64,000 bases of DNA from Heliocidaris tuberculata (Eukaryota > Echinodermata > Echinoidea > Camarodonta > Echinometridae): assembly GCA_025618425.1 (NCBI GenBank), contig CM046835.1:20586076-20650075 (forward strand), given 5' to 3'. The translations under genes and the position numbers were made by a program. The notes under the pieces are model-generated. The model saw only the letters and a list, made by a program, of their open reading frames with translations, did not search any database and had not been told where the DNA came from. Each line of letters begins with the position of its first letter. Position 1 is the first letter of the stretch. This document shows positions 27,001 through 35,237 of the stretch, piece after piece.

Positions 27001-30000
27001 AATATGAATGTATCTTTCACAGCAATAATGCAAAATCAAAATTTGACAACCGGAAAATATGACATTTTAGCGATATTTCTTTGGTTACAAACAAAATTTT
27101 ACCTGCTAAACTTTCCTTAAAATTCCTCATTTTGGTTGGATTCGCAAGAAAATCACTGTGATGAATCCGTAAATTGTTCATTTTTCTAAAACCTATTTAT
27201 CTATTTACTTGAGCTGAATTTTTGGCTTAGAGTTGTGTCAGAAAAAAAGGATCTCGGTGTCAAATCGCCAAGACTGATATCACAGAAAAATATTACAACT
27301 GTGTCCCATGCACTGAAATCTGTGTACGGCTGAGCAAGCTCTGTGCGCGAGTTGTCCATATGCGCATGAGCAGTCCATGAACTACGCATGCATCTAGCAC
27401 TGCATGCAGAGCCCTCAATATGTAGCACTGCATGCCGCGATCGATTGTCGTTGAATTTACGCTGATGAATTGCCTTCTAATCACGTTTATTTTTGTTGAT
27501 GATTGTATCTATAACTTTTCAGGGCTTCACTTTTCTAGTGTGTGACCGTGACGTATGAATAAGACCCCTTTTATGTCGACATCAGAGCATGCATGTCGAC
27601 ATGTCGGCAACGTTAAAAACCCTTCGTATGTCGACAGCAGTGTCGACAACAAGCACGTTGATACCAGCACTAGCCTGTATAGATAGCGACAACACGCCTT
27701 AAATTGTCAGATCTGTAAGCACTCTTATACACTCATTTGTTTGTGTAGATTGTTACACTAGTCAATGTTCTGCCGAAATTTTTGCTGAAATTTTCTGATT
27801 TGCTCAAAATTGACTTGTGGCATTCCTCCTTCTTGTTTGGTTCCAGATGGGCAGTTGAAAAGTATCAGCAAGGAGAAGAAAATCTACACGAACGAATCTT
27901 AATTACTATTATTATTTTCATGATTATTTGGCATCACCTGGGCCTGGAAGGGGAAAAACTGAATAACTGTGACCCATGAGCACAGGTCTTGCCTCCCGTT
28001 ATAACTAAGTGGGATGTGCATGGGTACCACTACACCAAGGTTTTCCCATATTCATTGGGTTCTTAAGGTGGTGACTTTCCTCTACATGGGGCCTTCATTC
28101 AATGTTTTCCACTGTAACAAAGCCTGCATCTATGGAACAGGGAGGAGCATGTTAAAACAAAATGTACATGTACATGTAGGAATCAGTCACATACCTGGGT
28201 TGGATTCGAACCCACCATCTTTAACAGGCAGACACATTACCGACTAAGCCAACTTGCCTCCACAATGAGCGCATACAATCGAAGGGTTGTTGGCTTGAAT
28301 CTCTGCATTGCGCATAAAGAAAAGGATTACAAGAGAGGGATAACCAAATTCAACACAGGGCATTGGCTATTTGAACAAAGTCCCATTGTACATCTATTAA
28401 ATCAGTAAATACCTTGGGTTAACACACAGTCAAGTTATTGGAGTAAGTAGGAAGTGAAAAAAGAATGTCAGGAAACAATCTTCTGGCATGTTTTTGCCAA
28501 CATCCAACTGCACTCAATTTTTAAAAGACATTGGACGAATAATGGTCTGTAATACACTGCTACATTCACCCATGGAATTAGTAACATGTTACTTGATCTA
28601 CTTCTAAGACTAAAGTAAAGTTAGCAAGAAACACAGATTGCCAAGAGATCCGGTATCAAGGATCATAAAGGAACATGCTGGTAGGAGAGTTGCATACAAC
28701 GTTCTGACCAGCATTATTGTGCCATAGTCGATGTAAAATTTGTAAAAAGTTTTGATATTGAAAAAGTGCCTAATATTAACGTACTAATGTTGCCATGGAT
28801 ATGACTTCAAACTGGACAAGAAAAAACTTAAAGGGAAATTAAACCTTCCTGGCAATTGCTCTGACAGAAAGCAAAAGACACAACAAAATAACAAACAAAC
28901 AAATAAATTTCAACAAAAGAATTAAGTGGCAGACTAGTGAAAATTGATCAAAATCATACAAGCAATAAGAAGGGGTGACACGACATTTGCTCCCGCAACA
29001 TTTGCACCGCTTCCATATTTTGAAAGGTCAAAGGTTAAGGTGAAGGTTACCATATGAAGGTTATCAATTTTTGAAAGTTGTAATCACTATATAGACTCTA
29101 GATCTACCTGGGAATTTCAATTTGGCAAAATTGGTAATGTCGGGATGGCATGATGTAGCGTCGGACAAATCTCCCATTTTTTCCAACACAAATCATGACT
29201 AAAATGTTGTTTTCTCACAATGTATTACTCAGTATGATCCTTTTCTTTTTGAGGACCTACAGAATTTTCCTGTTTTTGATTCCCGAAAGAAGATCCCTGT
29301 GTTACCCGTCTGGTGGTGAAAAAACACCGCCTTTTTACTCGTTTTCATGGATGCGGATGCCGTACAAGTCTCAATGAGACATCCCCCCCCCCTCGGCGTC
29401 AAATTTGCGGTTTCGTGACGGCATACGTATTATAGTGCACTGCGTCGAGATTCCTCAGCGGCTTCATCGCCTGCCGCAGCAGCTTCTGCTTCGTTAGCAT
29501 CACAAACTTTTGAGAAGAAATTCAATATCGACAGGGATCGAGACGACATTTTTGATTCATGGAATGAGTGGGCGACGCACGTGCACCGCGGATCCACAGA
29601 CAGAACTCACTGCGATCGATCCAGAGAAGGTGGCCGTGATTGCAATGAGAATTCGACGTGGTTCATGCAAAGAGATAATGCGTTCCTGCGGGTTTCCGAC
29701 ATGATCATGCGAGTAAAGTTTTTATTTTAAGTCGATGCTTGATTGCGCAATGCCGCGCGGTCTTGATGCTGTCTTGTCTGTGCGTGAAAATATGTCAATT
29801 TTCATATCCGGGCGCGTCAAGTTTTTGTCCGGGCGGGGAAATTTTGTCCAGGCGCTAAACTGGTTTTTCAAATTTTACCCGGGCGGAGCCCCCGGGCAAA
29901 ACCGCTAGTGGAGAACCCTGCTCATATTTCAAACATTCATAACTTTCTTAATATTATTTGTCCAATTTCTTTCAAACTTTCACCATCCTGTTTCTCTTAT

Positions 30001-32250
30001 TTTTTTGCTGCCACACAAATCAACTTTAATATTAAAAAGGTTGGATGGACCTTTCAAGAAATCAAGTCTTAAGGAAGAAAGTATTCAACTTGTTACTGTC
30101 ATTAGAGTTTATCTGTTAGTGTTAAAATGATTTTGGCCTTCTCGTGAAATAAGCCACCAGTTATTGAGAGTGTACACACACGTTAGTAGAGTTTATGAAT
30201 ATTAAATCTAGAAATAATGTTAGAATCTAACTTCAGAAAGACTTGTCGGTCTTATTAATTATAGTCATGGATTGTATTTCTGAACAGCATTTTATTACAG
30301 AACGCGTACAGCTAAGCGCCTAAATGGCTTTCATACGCGTGGGACTACGCATATTTTCTCCACACTTTTTGACACAGAGAACACAGGGCAGAAGATCATA
30401 AAATGAGGCAAAAAAACATAATACCTTAGAAACTGCTCTCTGGTCACCCCCAGTCGTAACCCCCTTGGTCCCAAATCGGGTCAGGTTGTGTCTTTTTCCC
30501 ATAGATGGCACACGTTCGGAAATACAATAGTTCTACCTTTTTCAAGGGACCAAAACGCCGCGTTGTTGGGAAGGGGTTCGCTCGGAAGGGAATATCGCAT
30601 TAAATCCACGTTGTCTTTTTCAAATTCCACCAACTTCTTTTTCTCAGTGTAGGACTTTAAGCATTCATTATGTAAGTTTGACAGATATTCATTGCATATT
30701 TTATTTGCTATGGTAGACAGAAAAATCTGTCTGTTTGAAGGAGTTTTATAACATTTTTTGACTTTTGAGGTTCTCCTCCAAGACAGACGGAAGCCTCCCA
30801 TAGACACCATTGTCGAGTAGGCATTGCGTGAGTCTCAGTGGAGCATATCCCCGAACAAAAGACTGATTTTTTTGTCTATTGCTATGGTTGATTTTGTGAA
30901 AAGTGTTCGGAAATAGGGTCCACTACCATACTAAAAAAGTGAGACATTTTAGATAGTACTAAATCTATTTTTTAGTAGTCCTCCCCCCACCCCCCCCCAA
31001 AAAAAAATCAACTTTGTCTTTATTCACTTGGCACAATTACTTAAAAACAAACAAAACTTACATGTAAGGAGCTTCCATCAAGCTAGGCCTACATGTATGT
31101 CGAAGTGGTAAGACCAAGCGGCAAGCGCCCTCGAGCCCTGCGCATTCATGGCATTCCGGGGTGGGGCCCGGGGGCCTGACGTGAAGCAATCTCGGAAGGG
31201 AGACTCGTATAGTCAAGGATTGTATTTCAGAACAGATTGTATTACCGAACGTGTACAGTTAGATCTAAGCGCCTAAAATGGGTTTTCATACGCGTGGGAT
31301 TACGCGTATGAAAACCACACTACTGAAACAAAGGTGTGTCTTTTTCCCATAGGTTTCACACGTTCAGAAATACAGTATAGTCAAGGATTGTAATTCCGAA
31401 CGGATTGCATTACCGAACGTGTATTGTTAAGCGCCTAAAATGGGTTTTCATACGCGTGGGATTACGCGTATGAAAACCACACTATTGCAACAAAGGTTGT
31501 GTCTTTTTCCTATAGGTTTCACACGTTCGGAAATACAGTAACTTTTTCAAGGGACCAAAACGCCGCGTCGTTGGGAAGGGGTTCACTCGGAAGGGAATAT
31601 CGTATTAAATCAACATTGTCTTTTTAAAATTCCTTCAATTTCTTTTTCTGTAGGACTTTGAGCATTCATTATGTAAGATTTGACAGATATTCGTTTGATA
31701 TTTTATTTGCTATCGTTGATTTTCTGAAAAGTGTTCGGACACTGGATCAACCACCATACCTTTTTCAAGGGACCAAAACGCCGTGTTGTCATGGTTGTTG
31801 GGAAGGGGTTCACTGGGAAGGGAATATCGTATTAAATCTACGTTGTCTTTTTAAAATTCCATCAACTTCTTTTTCTGTAGGACTTTGAGCATTCATTATG
31901 TAAGTTTGACAGATATTCGTTTGATATTTTATTTGCTATCGTTGATTTTCTGAAAAGTGTTCGGACACTGGATCCACCACCATACTGGACGGCAAGCCAA
32001 TGCTTTGACCGCACATACACGCACACGTAACTGAATATATGGGGCAATATTAAAACGGAATGTATTCGAGTAAAGTAAACTGAGAGCTGGCTTACCACGG
32101 GGCAAAAAACTTGACAAAATGGTCCCTTTTCCCTATTTCTTCTTGGAATGTAGCAGTATCATAATTACGCTCGGATGACTCTCCGTCCTCTTCTCCATGA
32201 ACCAAATTCAGGCCAAATATGACCAAAACGGCGAGAGAAAAACACTTCAT
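14919..32250 (-). CDS. TXNDC5: TXNDC5-like protein disulfide isomerase (complete gene, 9 coding exons)
   Basis: Joining nine exons (32096-32250, 24023-24113, 23071-23229, 21916-22116, 20163-20249, 19681-19842, 16585-16661, 15780-15912, 14919-15044) gives an uninterrupted 396-aa frame; all junctions are GT-AG. Residues 1-19 form a signal peptide. Three thioredoxin modules follow, with active sites CGHC (53-56), CGHC (175-178) and CPHC (312-315), each with a cis-Pro in a GYPTL motif (Pro101, Pro221, Pro360). Residues 253-285 are an acidic, Pro/Glu-rich linker. The protein ends KEEL, a KDEL-type ER-retrieval signal. Family role: thiol-disulfide oxidoreductase of the ER lumen that forms and rearranges disulfides in secretory proteins. 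Three Trx modules without a non-catalytic b domain fit TXNDC5/ERp46 rather than classical PDI; vertebrate TXNDC5 is slightly longer. The start ATG has a purine at -3 and begins the signal peptide. CPHC in module 3 is atypical. Splicing is inferred from sequence only. Confidence 0.93.
15780..15912 (-). CDS. TXNDC5: TXNDC5 exon 8: CPHC active site of module 3
   Basis: It completes Trp311 and encodes residues 312-355. The redox motif reads CPHC (312-315) rather than CGHC; codons are TGT CCA CAC TGC. It continues through the VDCT strand to KHD with no intron before VDCT, unlike modules 1 and 2. The donor is GTAAGA. Confidence 0.92.
16585..16661 (-). CDS. TXNDC5: TXNDC5 exon 7: first strand of module 3
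   Basis: It encodes residues 286-310 plus two bases of Trp311, reading VVVLSANSF through FVKFYAP. The donor GTAAGT splits the Trp codon exactly as in exon 1 of module 1. It is short, but the flanking frames and splice signals match. Confidence 0.9.
16799..17289. mobile_element. TTAA-flanked fold-back MITE in TXNDC5 intron 6
   Basis: It is bounded by TTAA at 16795-16798 and 17290-17293. The ends read AGGTAAATTCCACCCTGGTA and its inverse, and the arms extend well past 100 bp with the GTGAAAGTTTGAGCAAAATC block. Confidence 0.85.
17362..17769 (-). CDS. Unrecognised open frame inside TXNDC5 intron 6
   Basis: About 135 codons without a stop on the same strand as TXNDC5, running from [14 protein letters not shown] to [10 protein letters not shown] and a stop at 17362. 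It has mixed protein-like composition with several Cys and no low complexity. There is no ATG at the start and I recognise no domain. It could be an old retrocopy or transposon piece, a nested or alternative exon, or chance. It does not fit the TXNDC5 reading frame, which is complete without it. Confidence 0.25.
   Translation of the reverse strand, partial: NWNSEVDLLRFSCEISILITADEVFTLAITASLNFILFQREVGYATNTVSLIDRLYITQEIPDMKYTQTTAEELQFTICKLQGREIYKKSTWNNFLAQICKQGGMCNLQEVNRLVAMKPIAVFDIHVHIRNASRL
18366..18948. mobile_element. TTAA-flanked fold-back MITE in TXNDC5 intron 6
   Basis: TTAA at 18362-18365 and 18949-18952. The ends are AGGGAAATCCAAAC and GGTTGGATTGCCCT. The arms of about 150 bp contain GGTGAAAGTTTGAACGAAAT followed by CGGACAAGCAATAAGAAAGT, and would fold back on themselves. 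No coding capacity. Confidence 0.88.
19268..19560 (-). mobile_element. SINE body, antisense copy without tRNA head
   Basis: It is collinear with the copy at 27925-28262. Shared segments include ACCTGTGCCTGGGAGGGGAA, GGGATGTGCAGGTGTACCAC and TTTTCCACTGTAACA. The tRNA-like 5' end is absent. It lies in intron 6, on the same strand as TXNDC5. Confidence 0.75.
19681..19842 (-). CDS. TXNDC5: TXNDC5 exon 6: end of module 2 and acidic linker
   Basis: It encodes residues 232-285: the final helix of module 2 ([11 protein letters not shown]), then a low-complexity linker rich in Glu, Pro and Ser that separates modules 2 and 3. It is 54 codons, phase 0, with donor GTGAGA. Confidence 0.9.
19920..20125. 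repeat. Poly(C)/poly(G) and T-rich low complexity
   Basis: C and G homopolymers around 19920-19950, a (TTTA)n-rich stretch near 20068-20095 and a G run near 20113, in the 320-bp intron 5. Confidence 0.7.
20163..20249 (-). CDS. TXNDC5: TXNDC5 exon 5: VDCT strand and cis-Pro of module 2
   Basis: It encodes residues 203-231 ([10 protein letters not shown] through GYPTLKFF), with cis-Pro221. It is 29 codons, phase 0, with donor GTAAGT and acceptor TTAAAG. Confidence 0.92.
21285..21831. mobile_element. TTAA-flanked fold-back MITE in TXNDC5 intron 4
   Basis: TTAA at 21281-21284 and 21832-21835. The ends are GGAGAATGAAACCCTGGGG and CAGGGTTTCATTCCCCT. The arms include GTCTCAATTTACTTTCTATG and its near-inverse AAAGTAAATTGAGAC, and span well over 150 bp each. 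Confidence 0.88.
21916..22116 (-). CDS. TXNDC5: TXNDC5 exon 4: linker and active site of module 2
   Basis: It encodes residues 136-202: a short Pro-rich linker, the [10 protein letters not shown] strand typical of TXNDC5 module 2, and [14 protein letters not shown] with CGHC at 175-178. Unlike modules 1 and 3, no intron splits the Trp-Cys pair here. It is 67 codons, phase 0 at both ends. Confidence 0.94.
23071..23229 (-). CDS. TXNDC5: TXNDC5 exon 3: second half of module 1
   Basis: It encodes residues 83-135, starting [10 protein letters not shown], with GYPTLKLY carrying cis-Pro101 and the C-terminal helix ([10 protein letters not shown]). It is phase 0 at both ends (53 codons). The donor is GTAAGG. 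Confidence 0.93.
24023..24113 (-). CDS. TXNDC5: TXNDC5 exon 2: active site of module 1
   Basis: It completes Trp52 and encodes residues 53-82, with the redox motif CGHC at 53-56 followed by QRLAPVW, as in PDI-family a domains. The acceptor is CTCCAG and the donor GTAAGA. It ends in phase 0 after TIAK, directly before the VDCT strand in the next exon. Confidence 0.93.
24114..26479. other. TXNDC5 intron 1, proximal part
   Basis: No additional exon is supported. A (GTT)n tract lies near 25247-25276. Confidence 0.5.
26480..26828 (+). mobile_element. LINE 3' tail with (ATTC)n end
   Basis: A noncoding T-rich stretch ends GAAATAAATTC followed by (ATTC)n at about 26808-26828. This matches the tail style of the L2/CR1-like LINE at 43733. 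It lies in TXNDC5 intron 1. Confidence 0.55.
26829..27924. other. TXNDC5 intron 1, middle part with GTCGAC cluster
   Basis: No exon seen. GTCGAC occurs four times between 27575 and 27647, and TAGCACTGCATGC twice near 27395-27435. Confidence 0.45.
27925..28262 (-). mobile_element. tRNA-derived SINE, antisense, with tRNA head
   Basis: On the minus strand it begins GGAGGCAAGTTGGCTTAGTC with box A TGGCTTAGTCGGT, a CTGTTAA anticodon-loop-like stretch, and box B GGGTTCGAATCC at normal tRNA spacing. The SINE body shared with 19268-19560 follows. The head resembles tRNA-Asn, but the lack of a paired acceptor stem argues against a functional tRNA. Confidence 0.8.
28832..30052. mobile_element. Fold-back MITE split by a GC-rich insertion
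   Basis: The left arm starts after TTAA (28828-28831) with AGGGAAATTAAACC. The right arm ends GGTTGGATGGACCT near 30052. Between about 29265 and 29930 the family's usual centre is replaced by GC-rich DNA, ending in a stretch that reads CAGGGTTCTCCACTAGCGG on the minus strand and looks like an hAT-type terminus. Confidence 0.7.
29421..29724 (+). CDS. Unrecognised GC-rich open frame within the MITE insertion
   Basis: About 100 codons are open, with an Ala/Ser-rich start followed by [20 protein letters not shown] and a Cys/Arg/Asp-rich part ending [15 protein letters not shown] that could be a splice donor lies at the end of this frame. There is no ATG near the start. A second overlapping frame of 64 codons (29510-29704) is also open. 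It may be captured gene or transposon sequence. I recognise no domain. Confidence 0.25.
31281..31316. repeat. Perfect 15-bp hairpin, copy 1
   Basis: GGTTTTCATACGCGT, six-base loop, then the exact complement. The second identical hairpin is at 31443-31478, and a degenerate one lies near 30328-30360. Confidence 0.95.
31443..31478. repeat. Perfect 15-bp hairpin, copy 2
   Basis: Identical stem and loop to 31281-31316, conserved although the surrounding tandem units have diverged slightly. Confidence 0.95.
32096..32250 (-). CDS. TXNDC5: TXNDC5 exon 1: signal peptide and start of Trx module 1
   Basis: It encodes residues 1-51 plus two bases of Trp52. The first 19 residues are a hydrophobic signal peptide ([19 protein letters not shown]), then a short acidic stretch and the first beta strand of module 1 (HFVKFFAP). 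The donor is GTAAGC, and the Trp codon is split just before the active-site Cys. The 5'UTR upstream shows no obvious TATA box. Intron 1 (24114-32095) is about 8 kb. Confidence 0.92.
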
Positions 32251-33076
32251 GGCTGCCCTTACTGGTAGTGGTATTATTACGGCTAGGCTATACCTCTTTT
32301 AGAATTAGATCAAGACCAAGGAATTCGGAAATAAATGGACTTACAACAGCTGTAGAATATATGTAAATTACACAGATATAGTGCTCGATAATTCGAGACG
32401 GGACTTATTCCACAATTTAGCCATAAATCATCATTGATTAACCATCCTGATTACAATGGAAGTACAAATAATATTACTTTTCCTTATTTACAGTTAAATG
32501 ATCTATACCCCCTCCAGACCCCCTCCTCCCCCAACCCATTATTTTGACACCTTTGTTTCAATTGTTTGTTAATAACTCAAAAGTTGTATCTCGTATCTCA
32601 CTGAGTTCTTCAAATTGTAAAGTTGAAGGATGTCAACTTTATATGGAATTTATAAGTTTCAGTATGAAATTTCCTTCCTTACATGTAATATTCTCAAAAT
32701 AATGCTCTGAATATTTAATTAGATTTTCACTTTTTGAAAAATCAAGGCCACAAAATCTGTGATTCAGGTCACAACAATGGCCATTATGCTCTGCAGCTGA
32801 AATTCCACTTACCTCTTTAACCCAGAGTGATGAATCATAATGACTGGCCCAGAAAATGACAGGTGTGGTATATATAGGTACAAAATGACAATTGTTGGGT
32901 TCTGAATTAATTACTGACACACAGAGATTTCGTGCTCTCAATTTTTCAAAAAAGTGATACTAATCTAGTTAAATATTCAGAGCATTATTTTAAGAATATT
33001 AGTGAGAATTATGGAATTCACAAAAATTATTCCAAATAAATTTGACATCCTTTAATTTTACATTTTGAAAATCTCA
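32251..33076. other. TXNDC5 upstream region
   Basis: The promoter and 5'UTR of TXNDC5 must lie here, but I see no clear TATA box or complete ER-stress element. No other gene is supported. Confidence 0.4.
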
Positions 33077-33084
33077 GTCCGATA

Positions 33085-33547
33085 CAAGGTTGCCAGAGTT
33101 GGCAGAATTCTGCTTTCTGGCAGAATTTTGACCGCTTTAGCATCTAGCATTATGCTAGGCATAATTTGACAAAATCTAGCATAATTTTAGCATAATTTTG
33201 GTGTTTTGTTTTTGTTTTTTTTTTGCTTGTCAGAGAATTTTTGAGTAAAAATACACCCCCAAAATGCTGATAACCCTTTCTTTTTTTGCTTGTCAGAGAA
33301 TTTTTGAGTAAAGAGTCTCCCCCCAAAAATGCTGAAATGCTGATGACCTTTTTTTTTTTTTTTTTTTGCTTGTCAGAGCATTTTTAAGTAAAAATTCCCC
33401 CCCCCCCCAAATGCTGATAACCTTTTTTTTTTTTTTTGCTTGTCAGAGCATTTTTGAGTAAAATTTTGATTTAGCAGTAAAGTTTTTGATTTTGCAGAAT
33501 TTTCGCTTCTCCCTAGCAGAATAGTATTTTTTTCGCTGGCCTCACTG
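33085..33547. mobile_element. hAT-like MITE with internal tandem modules
   Basis: GTCCGATA flanks it at 33077-33084 and 33548-33555. The ends CAAGGTTGCCAG and CTGGCCTCACTG are inverted with mismatches. The interior has four tandem copies (33225, 33288, 33368, 33438) of a unit starting GCTTGTCAGAG(A/C)ATTTTT and preceded by T runs, which is the complement of the CTGACAAGC-A(n) module of neighbouring MITEs. Confidence 0.8.
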
Positions 33548-33559
33548 GTCCGATACAAG

Positions 33560-34800
33560 CGAACACTTTTGAGTTATCATCAATCAAAAGTGTTATACCG
33601 TATGCTTTCTTCTTTTTTTCTTTTTACACATATAGTATAGTTGAAGAATATCGATATACCGTACAGCCTCAATCTAAGACTAATTTTTGACCACGCCGAC
33701 ATGAAATCACTGTATAAGCAAGCACCATGCATGACCTTCAACAAGAAAATAGTATGGGTCGCTCGCTTGCAAGTTAGGAGTAGAGCAGAATTGCATATAT
33801 TATGCAAAGATTAGAAAATATATCCCTAAAATTTAATGTGTGTTAAATACAATGTAGGGGTACAGCAACGTATCAAAACGCCATTTTCCATTCTCGTCTT
33901 CACCCTTTATAATTAAGTTCCCCCTTTTCCAAAAAAAAAGGTACCCGAATTCGTGTGGGTTATCTTGCCCCTCCTATGAAAATACCCCAGTGGCACCGCC
34001 CCTAGCTTTTATTGACTACTTGCACAAACATTTGTACATGTACATCGGATATCAAATAAGGAACATGAATAACAGATTATCAACTCAACAAACATAATTT
34101 GAAGTGCAATACAAAATCAGGTTCTTCTACTTTAGTCATGAAATGAAGAGGGGACCTATGAATGTTTTAATTACTAAAAAATAATACTAAATAATTGATT
34201 TTAATAAATTAGATAATCAAACTATTTTTTTTCTCTCGTTTAAAGAATACCGATATTAAAAAAAAAAAAATAAAATGTTAAGTAGGTCTACATAATTATG
34301 TGTGTGGCAAAAATAGTCAATAGTCGCAAAAGCTTAGACGTTCTAGCAAATATGAGAGAAAGATGACGGCTCGTGTAGCACCTTTTTTTAGGCGAAAAGT
34401 TAGTGCGACGCTCTGACTGCTTTTCAATTCAAATACTGCACTGTATGTAACAGGGGTGGACGCGCAGAGAGGGGAAGTTTTCCCCTAATTCCCGCGCGAA
34501 GCGCGAAAGCTTTTTGACATTCTGGCAACTTTGCCAGAAAGATAAAGGGGAGTTTCCCCTTCCCGCGTGAAGCGCGAAAACTTTGTCGTTTTAGCAAATA
34601 TGAGAGAAAGATAACGGCTCGTAGTAACTTTTTAGACTTTTTTTCTCTCACTTCCCCCCGCTTTTTCGCTCTCGCTTTTTGTTTTTGTCTTTGTTTATGT
34701 TGGCGTTTTTATTTATTTATTTTTTTTATTTATTTATTTTTTTTTTATTTTTTTTTTATTTATTTATTATCATTATTATTTTTTTATTTTATTTTTTTTG
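33560..34800. other. Intergenic DNA with short direct repeats and T-rich tract
   Basis: Direct repeats of AGCAAATATGAGAGAAAGAT occur near 34338 and 34588, and GCGCGAAAGC/GCGCGAAAAC near 34500 and 34573. A T-rich low-complexity tract spans 34680-34798. No gene. Confidence 0.55.
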
Positions 34801-34818
34801 GGGGGGGGGGGGGTAACC

Positions 34819-35229
34819 CAGGGCTGTCAACTTTGGGGAACTGCTTGGAGGGAGATTCGTGATTTCTTTTACTCTCGCCTGCCCTCCAATTTTTGGGGTC
34901 TCTTTTGATGTCCAAAAATTTCTGACAAGCAAAAAAAAAAAAAAGGTCCTCTAAACATTTTGAGGTCTCTTTTGAAGTAAAAAAAAAAAAAAAAAAAAAA
35001 AAAGTCCTCAGCATTTTGGGGTCTCTTTTGAAGTCCAAAAATCTCTGACAAGCTATCATTTTACACGTTTGGAGGGAGGTTTTTTCACAAAGCGGGAGAT
35101 TTACATGCTTGGCGGGAGAGCGGGAGGAAGGGCGTCGTGGCGGGAGTCGTTGACGCTGGAAGGACGGCGGGAGAATTAGCGACGTGGCGTGAGACTCCCT
35201 TCAAATGCGGGAGGGTTGACAGCCCTGCC
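34819..35229. mobile_element. hAT-like MITE nested in G/C-flanked repeat
   Basis: GGGTAACC occurs at 34811-34818 and 35230-35237. The ends CAGGGCTGTCAA and TTGACAGCCCTG(CC) are inverted. Internal units (GGGGTCTCTTTTGA followed by TCTGACAAGC-A(n)) are repeated. Outside it, a G run on the left and a C run with GGCTACGCGCCTG on the right suggest an older element of similar type around it. Confidence 0.8.
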
Positions 35230-35237
35230 GGGTAACC

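Larger units (their letters stand above)
30264..31985. repeat. Tandem repeat complex with perfect hairpins in TXNDC5 intron 1
   Basis: Two repeat types alternate. Type 1 (about 168 bp, units from about 31208 and 31376, plus a diverged copy from about 30264) carries an inverted repeat around CATACGCGT. Type 2 (about 212 bp) starts CTTTTTCAAGGGACCAAAAC at about 30537, 31547 and 31759. Decayed minus-strand frames in type 2 share [11 protein letters not shown] but have no recognised domain. Confidence 0.85.

Noticed and set aside
27201..27484. Overlapping minus-strand frames of 75 and 63 codons with repeated words
   Set aside because: Short, in the TXNDC5 intron, and explained by local TAGCACTGCATGC repeats.
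28200..28262. Possible tRNA-Asn gene on the minus strand
   Set aside because: Boxes A and B are good, but the acceptor stem does not pair and a SINE body follows.
30481..30810. 109-codon minus-strand frame
   Set aside because: Part of the type 2 tandem repeat; the other copies are broken and no domain is recognisable.
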